From the NCBI GenBank assembly GCA_024639035.1, contig JAHEJE010000181.1, positions 1 through 6,238 on the forward strand: a DNA stretch of 6,238 nt, written 5' to 3'. Of this stretch, positions 1 to 5,651 are shown in pieces; positions within the stretch are counted from its first letter, which is position 1, and every line of letters begins with the position of its first letter. The translations under genes were made by a program, and so were the position numbers. The DNA is from Alphaproteobacteria bacterium. GTDB taxonomy: Bacteria; Pseudomonadota; Alphaproteobacteria; Rhizobiales; Aestuariivirgaceae. A model generated the notes under the pieces. That model was not told where the DNA came from and did not search any database. It worked only from the letters and a program-made list of their open reading frames with translations.

Positions 1-668
1 CGGCCATCGACGTCGAGGACCTGGAAATATTCTCCGGCCTTCACGGTAAAGGCCTGAGCGGTTGCCGTATCGATACGCAGGTCCAGCAACGGCTCGGCCA
101 GCGGCTCCGGCAGGTCGCGGCCGCGTGAGCCGTGCCCGGGATCCGCGCGGGTGACGAACAGCTCCAGCGGTGTGACCGTGTTGTGTTCATCCGGCGCCAT
201 GGTCTCGGGTGGCGCGGCGACCAGAAGCAAACCATCGCGGGCGACGGTCAACTCGGCGCTCGATCTGGCCGGCGAACCGGGTCCGAACACCTTCAGCGCC
301 CTGGCGCCGGCGAGATCGATGCCGCGGCGCTCGAGAACCGCGCGCGCGTTGACGGCACTTTCCTCTCTGGTCGAGAGCGCGGCACGGATACCGTCCGCCG
401 GGCCGTTGGGCTTTTCTCCAAGTATGGCCAGATCGATCTGGCCATCGCCGCCGGCCGCAATCACCTCGGCGCGCTGGCCGCCTTCGGTATCGACCAGCCT
501 GATGCCATCGCCCTGCCATATCGGCACACTCACCGAACCGCCGGCCGGAACGACATAGCGCTCGACACCCTCCGGCAGGGCACGGATGGCCGGACGCAGG
601 ATCACGCTCGGCTTGGGTGGGCCGGGCTGAAAGGCGGGAACCCCCGGGCGCGGATGGGCATTCGACAT
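1..668 (-). CDS. DUF1989-type protein, probably the N-terminus of a DUF1989-GcvT aminomethyltransferase-like fusion (partial, 3' end outside window)
   Basis: An uninterrupted reading frame of 222 codons runs from ATG at 668 off the left edge of the window. An in-frame TAA lies about 15 bases upstream of the ATG, which supports this start; only a weak CAGG-like ribosome site precedes it. The N-terminus is proline-rich (residues 1-26). Residues 36-70 read ERYVVPAGGSV...GDGIRLVDTEGGQRAEV, and residues 206-222 read AFTVKAGEYFQVLDVDG. Both resemble the opening of DUF1989 (urea-carboxylase-associated) domains, which have a hydrophobic-V-x-AG-x-hydrophobic-V-D-x-G-x-Q pattern. From memory, alphaproteobacterial proteins with this N-terminus are near 780 residues and carry a GcvT-like folate-binding domain at the C-terminus; that part is not visible here, so the fusion is inferred. 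No signal peptide or membrane segment is seen. The gene is divergent from the argE-like gene. Substrate and reaction are unknown. Coding is firm, family moderately sure. Confidence 0.62.
   Translation of the reverse strand, partial: MSNAHPRPGVPAFQPGPPKPSVILRPAIRALPEGVERYVVPAGGSVSVPIWQGDGIRLVDTEGGQRAEVIAAGGDGQIDLAILGEKPNGPADGIRAALSTREESAVNARAVLERRGIDLAGARALKVFGPGSPARSSAELTVARDGLLLVAAPPETMAPDEHNTVTPLELFVTRADPGHGSRGRDLPEPLAEPLLDLRIDTATAQAFTVKAGEYFQVLDVDG
424..445. repeat. Perfect 22-bp palindrome inside the DUF1989-type gene
   Basis: The 11-base arm ATGGCCAGATC is followed directly by its exact reverse complement, with no spacer. It lies in the coding sequence for residues GQIDLAI. A perfect palindrome of this length is not expected by chance in a window of this size, but codon and composition constraints may contribute. 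A function (operator, hairpin) is unproven. Confidence 0.5.
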
Positions 669-732
669 GGCGATAGCCTGCTGTTATGTACGCTGCGAAA
701 GACTAGTGCACCAAGGGTAAGCAATCAACTCC

Positions 733-772
733 ATTGGTTGAAATTGGTGTTGGTTGGACGCGATTGGTTCAA
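733..772 (+). repeat. Cluster of TTGGT motifs, partly in 10-bp phase
   Basis: TTGGT begins at 734, 744, 750 and 764. The copies at 734, 744 and 764 are separated by 10 and 20 bp, close to whole helical turns. The outer copies extend to ATTGGTTGAA (733-742) and ATTGGTTCAA (763-772), which differ at one base and are exactly 30 bp apart. The inverted form CACCAA at 709-714 matches TTGGTG at 744-749. The repetition is directly visible; a role as an operator is inferred. Confidence 0.5.
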
Positions 773-794
773 CGGCGATGGCGCCGAAGTGCAT

Positions 795-798
795 GAGG
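795..798 (+). promoter_or_regulatory. Ribosome binding site of the argE-like gene
   Basis: GAGG (within GAGGG) sits seven bases before ATG 806 and is a good match to the anti-Shine-Dalgarno sequence. It supports that ATG as the start of the M20 deacylase. Confidence 0.6.
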
Positions 799-805
799 GC
801 AGGCA

Positions 806-1969
806 ATGGTCAAGGATCTGGAACTGACAATCGACATTCTGTCCAACCTGGTCGGCTTTGAAACCATCTCGGGGCGGCCGACCCATGGCATCATCGGCTA
901 TGTCCAGGAGTATCTGGCCGGGCATGGCATCACAAGCTCGATCAGCTATGACGAGGCCGGCGAGCGGGCCAACCTGTTCGCCACCATCGGGCCCGAAACA
1001 GATGGCGGCGTGGTGTTTTCCGGCCACACGGATGTGGTGCCGGTGGAAGGCCAGGACTGGAGCTGCGATCCGTTCAGGCTGGAGCGCAAGGATGGCAAGC
1101 TGTACGGCCGCGGGTCGGTGGACATGAAGGGCTTCCTAGCCTGTGTGCTCGCCAGTGTGCCGGCGTGGAAAAAGATGGCCCTTAAACGGCCGATCCATAT
1201 CGCCTTTTCCTACGACGAGGAAACCGGCGGCCTCGGCATGCCGGTGCTGTTGGCCGACATGGCCGGCAAGGCCTACCGACCGGCCGTCGTCATTGTCGGC
1301 GAGCCGACCGGAATGAAACTGATCACCGGCCACAAGGGCGGCTATGAAATGCGCACTGTGGTGCATGGCCTTGAAACCCATTCGAGCCTGCCGCACACGG
1401 GCGTCAACGCCATTTCATATGCCGTAAAACTGATCGCCTTCATCGAGAACATGGGGGCGGAATGCGCGGCAAAACCTCATGAAGGCAGTGAATTCATTCC
1501 ACCGTTCACCACCTTCAATGTCGGCACCATTCATGGCGGCACTGCAACCAACGCGACTGCCGGGTATTGCGCCTTCGGCTGGGAATTCCGTCCGATGCCG
1601 GGCGAAAATGGCCGGGCGATGATCGCCAGGCTGGAAAAATATGCCGCTGAGGAACTGGTGCCGGAAATGCAGAAGGTGCACCCGCAGGCCGGCATCGAGA
1701 TCATTATCGATGCGCCGGTTCCCGCCCTCGACAATTCCAATGCCGGGCCGGCGGCCGCGTTCGTCTCGGCCATCACCGGGCAGAACAGCGAGGATGTGGT
1801 GTCGTTCGGCACCGATGCCGGCTATTTCAGCGACGAGGGGTATTCCGCCGTCGTGTTCGGGCCCGGCAGCATCGCCCAGGCGCACAAGCCCGATGAGTAC
1901 ATTACCGAAGCGGCCCTCGGTGAGGGTCTCGATTTCCTGCACAAGGCCGGCGAGCGCCTGGCGCGCTAA
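806..1969 (+). CDS. argE: M20-family metallo-deacylase, ArgE/acetylornithine deacetylase type
   Basis: The 387-residue product is a cytoplasmic di-zinc amidohydrolase of peptidase family M20, close in length to ArgE (about 383). ArgE hydrolyses N2-acetyl-ornithine to ornithine and acetate. All metal and catalytic positions are present: SGHTDVVPV gives H74 and D76; GRGSVDMKG gives bridging D106; YDEETGG gives general base E138 and metal ligand E139; VGEPT gives E166; and AQAHKPDEY gives H360 near the C-terminus. The lid/dimerisation domain (about 175-290) carries the usual HSSLP motif with H192, which completes the partner active site in the dimer. The start is supported by GAGG seven bases upstream. 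The stop TAA overlaps the stop of convergent ppc. No arginine gene is adjacent, and many alphaproteobacteria recycle acetyl groups with ArgJ, so the true substrate may be another N-acyl amino acid. The fold and family are very sure; acetylornithine as substrate is only likely. Confidence 0.88.
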   Translation: MVKDLELTIDILSNLVGFETISGRPTHGIIGYVQEYLAGHGITSSISYDEAGERANLFATIGPETDGGVVFSGHTDVVPVEGQDWSCDPFRLERKDGKLYGRGSVDMKGFLACVLASVPAWKKMALKRPIHIAFSYDEETGGLGMPVLLADMAGKAYRPAVVIVGEPTGMKLITGHKGGYEMRTVVHGLETHSSLPHTGVNAISYAVKLIAFIENMGAECAAKPHEGSEFIPPFTTFNVGTIHGGTATNATAGYCAFGWEFRPMPGENGRAMIARLEKYAAEELVPEMQKVHPQAGIEIIIDAPVPALDNSNAGPAAAFVSAITGQNSEDVVSFGTDAGYFSDEGYSAVVFGPGSIAQAHKPDEYITEAALGEGLDFLHKAGERLAR

Positions 1970-4656
1970 CCGGTCCAGCCCATGCCGGCGGACAGGCAGG
2001 TCATGGTCATGAGCAGGGCATCGGTCGATGCCGCCTCGGGGCCCTTGCTGCGGTAATCGTGCAACAGCTCGATCTGCAGATGGTTGATCTGGTCGAGATG
2101 GGGGCGGACATTGTCGATGCGGCTGCGGAAGGCCGGAAAGCGGGCCGCCAGATCGTCGCTTTCGATGACCCGGGCAATGGTCTGGCGGGTGCGTTCGTGC
2201 TCCGCCTCAACCAGACCCAGAACCCGGCTGCGCAGTTCTGCATCCGAGGTGAGGCCGGCGTAGGCCGCGGCAACCTTCATGTCGGCGAGGCAAAGCATTT
2301 TCTCGACCTCGTCGACCACCAGCCGGAACAGGCGCGATGAGGCGAACATGTCGCGCAACATCTTCTCGCCGGCCGCACCGCGGATCGACATGAAAGATTG
2401 CAATGCCGAGCCGAGCCCGTACCAGCCGGTGACGAGATGGCGGTTCTGGCTCCAGGCGAACACCCAGGGAATGGCCCGCAGGTCTTCAAGTCCACCGAGC
2501 CCGAAGCGCTTTGCCGGACGTGATCCGATGTTCAGCAGGGCCAGTTCGTTGACGGGGCTTGCCGACTGGAAATAGTCGATGAAACCCTCCTGATGCAGCA
2601 GATTGCTGTAGGCGGCCTGCGACATCCCGGACAGCGCTTCCATGGCGTCGTCGAATTCCGGGTTGTCGCGCAACTCCTTCTCATGCGGCGATTTCAACGT
2701 GTGGGCCAATACGCTGGAGGTGAGCAGCTCAAGCTGATATTGCGCCGTGCCGCGGTTGGCGTATTTTGACGAGACCACCTCACCCTGCTCGGTAATCCGC
2801 ATCCGCGCACCGACGGTGCGGGCCGGCTGGGCGGCAATCGCGCGGCCGGTGGGGGCGCCACCGCGGCTTACCGATCCGCCACGACCATGGAAAAAGCGGA
2901 TGTCCACACCATGCGCACCGGCGGTTGCGACAATGCCTCGTTGCGCCTTCACCAGTTCCCAGGTCGAGCACAGATAGCCGCCGTCCTTGTTGCTGTCAGA
3001 GTATCCGAGCATGACCTCCTGCAGGTTGCCTTGATGGCGCACGCTGCGATTGACCAGCGGCACGGCAAACAGTTCCTTCAGGATGCCCGGTGCCCGGCGC
3101 AGATCGTCGATGGTCTCAAACAGCGGCACGATCGGCAGGGCAAAGGCACCACTGCCGTCGCCGCCTGCCAGAAAACCGGCATATTTGCCGAGCACATAGA
3201 CCGCCAGCAGGTCATCGGCCGAGCGGGTCATGCTGAGAATGAAGGCGCCAATGGCATTGGCGTCGCGTCCGCCCAGCGTTTCGGCCAGAAGCGCAAACAG
3301 CTTGACGGTCTCTTCGGCTTCCTCGCTCAGTCCTTCGAATTCAGGCAGACGATCGTTCTGGGCACTGAGTTCATGGCGCAAGCGCTCGGACCACTCCGGC
3401 GTGCTTGGTTCGGGCACAGGCTCATCGCCCACTTTGTTGACCTTCCAGATCGCCGCCACGGTACGGTTTATAACGTCGGAATTCTGACGGATATCGAGCG
3501 AAACCGTTCTGAAGCCGAAGGTCTCGATCTCCCAGCGCAGCGGGCGGACGAGTAGAGTAGCAATCGACGTTGCCTTGATGTCCAGCAAGGCGCGCTCCAG
3601 CAGCAGGATGTCGTTGGAAAAATCAGCGGCCAGCCGGTAGCCGCCATCTCCGTGGGCACTGTCAGCAACCAGTTGCGAAACAGCCGCCAGGTATTGGCGG
3701 AAGATTTCGCCCGGATTGCGCACCCCGGCATCAACGGCCAGGCCGGAACGGGCGATCAGGTCGCGACAGCGGGCGCGGAAGTTGTCCGGCACCGTCACGA
3801 TGTTTTCCGAGATGCTGAGGGTCTTGACCAGGCCCTCGAGCCGGTGGCGATAGTATTCAACCACAAGCTGGCGGTTGGCGGTCAGCGTGTTGCGGGTTAC
3901 CTCGGTGGTGACATTGGGATTGCCGTCGCGATCACCGCCGATCCATGACGAATAGCGGATGAACGGGCGCACCGGCACCGCTTCGTTGGCGTAGTGACGG
4001 TGAACTGCAGCGGCAAGTTGCTCATAGACGTGGGCGGTGCCGTCAAACAGGGTTTCCCTGAAGAAATGCTGCCCCCAGGCGACCTCCTGATCGAGGCTCG
4101 GGCGCGCAAGACGCAACTCGCCCGTCATCCACAGAAGGTCGATCTCGGTGCGCAGCTCGCGCACCAATCTATTGCGCTCGCGCGGGGTCCAGCGCTGAAT
4201 TTCCAATTCCACCAGCTTGCGGTAAATACGGCGGTGTATTTCGAGCACGGTCACCCGTTTGGCTTCGGTGGGATGGGCGGTGATGGTCGGGCTTACGTCA
4301 AATTTGTTGAGAGCGTCAGTAAGCGTTTCGGGGCTGATGCCTGAGGCCGCAGCGTCGGCCAGGATATTGGAAAAGGTGCCCTTGACCTGATCCGGGCCGC
4401 CGATGGCCTCAAGCCTCCGGCGCACACGCATGGCGATATTCTCCTCAGCCACGTTGAGGAGATTGAACCACATGCCGATCACCTGAAGCGAGGCTATGCA
4501 CAGATCGTGCTGGCGCGGCAGATCCCTGCCCTCCTGCGCCAGAACGCCGGCAACCCGCGGTTCACGGTCGACGATCACGCTGCGCAGCAGGCCCAGCAAA
4601 AGCTCATGGGTTTCGTCGTCCTGTAGTGGACCGTTGGCGGCCTTGCTGTCGTTCAT
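1966..4656 (-). CDS. ppc: Phosphoenolpyruvate carboxylase (serine-cycle context)
   Basis: The 896-residue product carboxylates PEP with bicarbonate to oxaloacetate; E. coli Ppc has 883 residues, so this is full length. Diagnostic motifs are all present: TAHPTE with catalytic H128 (126-131), GGDRDGNPN (240-248), SLDIRQNS with R390, GYSDSNKDGG with K557, FHGRGGSVSRGG with H590 and R598, GSRPAKR (711-717), RAIPWVFAWSQNR (727-739) and the C-terminal GMGWTG. The last motif differs from the usual GM-R/Q-NTG, and the E. coli K773 position appears to be L790; both residues bind the inhibitor aspartate in E. coli. ATG at 4656 has only a weak ribosome site, but residues from about 18 onward already look like the family N-terminus. 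The gene follows mtkA-mtkB on the same strand after 104 bp, as in the M. extorquens serine-cycle cluster, so it probably provides oxaloacetate for that cycle as well as anaplerosis. Its stop TAG overlaps the argE-like stop. Confidence 0.97.
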   Translation of the reverse strand: MNDSKAANGPLQDDETHELLLGLLRSVIVDREPRVAGVLAQEGRDLPRQHDLCIASLQVIGMWFNLLNVAEENIAMRVRRRLEAIGGPDQVKGTFSNILADAAASGISPETLTDALNKFDVSPTITAHPTEAKRVTVLEIHRRIYRKLVELEIQRWTPRERNRLVRELRTEIDLLWMTGELRLARPSLDQEVAWGQHFFRETLFDGTAHVYEQLAAAVHRHYANEAVPVRPFIRYSSWIGGDRDGNPNVTTEVTRNTLTANRQLVVEYYRHRLEGLVKTLSISENIVTVPDNFRARCRDLIARSGLAVDAGVRNPGEIFRQYLAAVSQLVADSAHGDGGYRLAADFSNDILLLERALLDIKATSIATLLVRPLRWEIETFGFRTVSLDIRQNSDVINRTVAAIWKVNKVGDEPVPEPSTPEWSERLRHELSAQNDRLPEFEGLSEEAEETVKLFALLAETLGGRDANAIGAFILSMTRSADDLLAVYVLGKYAGFLAGGDGSGAFALPIVPLFETIDDLRRAPGILKELFAVPLVNRSVRHQGNLQEVMLGYSDSNKDGGYLCSTWELVKAQRGIVATAGAHGVDIRFFHGRGGSVSRGGAPTGRAIAAQPARTVGARMRITEQGEVVSSKYANRGTAQYQLELLTSSVLAHTLKSPHEKELRDNPEFDDAMEALSGMSQAAYSNLLHQEGFIDYFQSASPVNELALLNIGSRPAKRFGLGGLEDLRAIPWVFAWSQNRHLVTGWYGLGSALQSFMSIRGAAGEKMLRDMFASSRLFRLVVDEVEKMLCLADMKVAAAYAGLTSDAELRSRVLGLVEAEHERTRQTIARVIESDDLAARFPAFRSRIDNVRPHLDQINHLQIELLHDYRSKGPEAASTDALLMTMTCLSAGMGWTG

Positions 4657-4760
4657 CGGGCACTCATGTGTCGCTGTTCAATGCCAGGCAAGGCATAGCA
4701 TCAAATATCAGCTTTTGCTGTAGCACTGCATCACCGCAGGCGCCCTGCCGGAGGCGCCGG
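4657..4760 (-). other. mtkB-ppc intergenic spacer
   Basis: This 104-bp spacer between two same-strand genes holds a GC-rich hairpin next to mtkB (4739-4758) and two weaker inverted repeats: CAGC-TTTT-GCTG (4709-4720) and ATGCC-6 nt-GGCAT (4681-4696). It is more AT-rich at 4700-4720. I see no clear promoter for ppc, so ppc may be read through from mtkAB, possibly with altered abundance because of the hairpins. No small gene is evident. Confidence 0.4.
4739..4758 (-). other. GC-rich hairpin just after mtkB
   Basis: GGCGCC at 4739-4744 and again at 4753-4758 can pair as a 6-bp stem with an 8-base loop, two bases beyond the mtkB stop codon. On the minus strand no run of T follows, so it is not a standard intrinsic terminator. 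It could protect the 3' end of a processed mtkAB message or cause partial termination; either role is inference. Confidence 0.35.
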
Positions 4761-5651
4761 TCAGGCGGCCTTTGCCAGAGCATCGCGCACCGTCGTCCCG
4801 ATCTCCGAGGGTGACGGCGAAATGTAGGCACCAACCTCGCGCAGGATCTCGACCTTCTCGCTGGCGCTTTCGCCAAAGGCGGAAATGATCGCACCGGCAT
4901 GGCCCATGCGTCTGCCCTTCGGCGCGCTGAGGCCGGCGACATAGGCAACAACCGGCTTGGTCATATGATCGCGGACGAACTCGGCGGCTTCGGCCTCCTG
5001 GGGTCCACCGATTTCGCCGATCATCACCACGGCATCCGTATCGGCGTCGCTTTCGAACAGTTCGAGAATATCGCGGAACGAAGAGCCGTTGACCGGATCG
5101 CCGCCGATACCGACGCTGGTCGAGACGCCGATATCGAGGGCCAGCATCTGCGAAGCGGCCTCGTAGCCGAGCGTTCCCGAACGACCGACGATACCGACCT
5201 TGCCGGGCTTGTAGATGTGGTCCGGCATGATGCCGAGCAGGGCCTGGCCGGGGGTGATGATGCCGGCGCAGTTGGGACCGATCAGCCGCATGCGGTTTTC
5301 CTGGCGGTAACGGCGCATGTAGCGCTTCACCCTGATCATGTCCTGGGCCGGAATACCGTCGGTGATCGCGACGCACAATTTCAGACCGCCATCGGCGGCT
5401 TCCATGATCGAGTCGGCGGCAAACGGCGGCGGAACGAACATCAGGCTTGCCTCGGCCCCGGTCGCGGCAACGGCCTGCTTTACGGTGTTGAACACCGGCA
5501 CTCCGGCAACTTCGCTGCCACCCTTGCCCGGGGTGACGCCGCATACGACGTTGGTGCCGTATTTCAGCATTTCCCCGGTGTGGAACTGCCCGATCTTGCC
5601 GGTGATGCCCTGGACCATAACCGGGGTTGTGCGGTCTACAAGAATGCTCAT
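4761..5651 (-). CDS. mtkB: Malate-CoA ligase (malate thiokinase) subunit MtkB, succinyl-CoA synthetase alpha-like
   Basis: With MtkA this subunit makes malyl-CoA from malate, CoA and a nucleoside triphosphate, the step before malyl-CoA lyase in the serine cycle. The 296-residue length equals, as I recall, M. extorquens MtkB and exceeds E. coli SucD (289). CoA-binding Rossmann region: QGITGKIGQFH (14-24) and GGVTPGKGG-like CGVTPGKGG (37-45). Catalytic region: GPNCAG (125-130), SRSGTLGYEA-like GRSGTLGYEA (156-165), GIGGDP (181-186), MIGEIGG with E213, and RRMGHAGAI with the phosphorylated histidine H251. Features pointing to Mtk rather than SucD are the VKRYMRRY segment (108-115) with an insertion before GPNC, GPNCAG rather than GPNCPG, PPFAADSIMEAAD and LGIMP. 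The ATG overlaps the mtkA stop as ATGA, with a TAGGT ribosome-site-like stretch at 5657-5661, indicating translational coupling. SucD is the alternative, considered unlikely. Confidence 0.93.
   Translation of the reverse strand: MSILVDRTTPVMVQGITGKIGQFHTGEMLKYGTNVVCGVTPGKGGSEVAGVPVFNTVKQAVAATGAEASLMFVPPPFAADSIMEAADGGLKLCVAITDGIPAQDMIRVKRYMRRYRQENRMRLIGPNCAGIITPGQALLGIMPDHIYKPGKVGIVGRSGTLGYEAASQMLALDIGVSTSVGIGGDPVNGSSFRDILELFESDADTDAVVMIGEIGGPQEAEAAEFVRDHMTKPVVAYVAGLSAPKGRRMGHAGAIISAFGESASEKVEILREVGAYISPSPSEIGTTVRDALAKAA
5648..5651 (-). promoter_or_regulatory. ATGA start-stop overlap of mtkA and mtkB
   Basis: The mtkA stop TGA (5648-5650) lies inside the ATG of mtkB (5649-5651). Such a four-base overlap usually couples translation and helps make the two subunits in equal amounts, which fits a hetero-oligomeric ligase. 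Confidence 0.85.

Larger units (their letters stand above)
669..805. promoter_or_regulatory. Divergent intergenic region, probable shared promoter/operator zone
   Basis: This 137-bp gap separates the starts of two divergent genes, so promoters for both should lie here. It is visibly more AT-rich than the flanking coding DNA, chiefly at 672-770. I could not identify a convincing -35/-10 pair for either direction. The right part contains several TTGGT motifs, and an inverted copy (CACCAA, 709-714) lies upstream, which is the kind of arrangement a DNA-binding regulator could use. The regulator is not encoded in the window. Confidence 0.5.

Noticed and set aside
738..766. TTGAAA (738-743) as a -35 box for the argE-like gene.
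   Set aside because: No acceptable -10 element occurs at 16-18 bp, so the promoter call was not supported.
132..827. A 231-codon plus-strand reading frame over the DUF1989-type gene and the intergenic region.
   Set aside because: It is antisense to a frame with recognisable domain patterns, overlaps the argE-like start, and has composition typical of a shadow frame.
2887..3555. A 222-codon plus-strand reading frame inside ppc.
   Set aside because: It is wholly antisense to conserved PEP carboxylase motifs and has no recognisable domain.
4708..5544. A 278-codon minus-strand frame overlapping mtkB in another frame.
   Set aside because: It is very rich in Arg and Gly, without domain motifs, while the competing frame is a clear MtkB.
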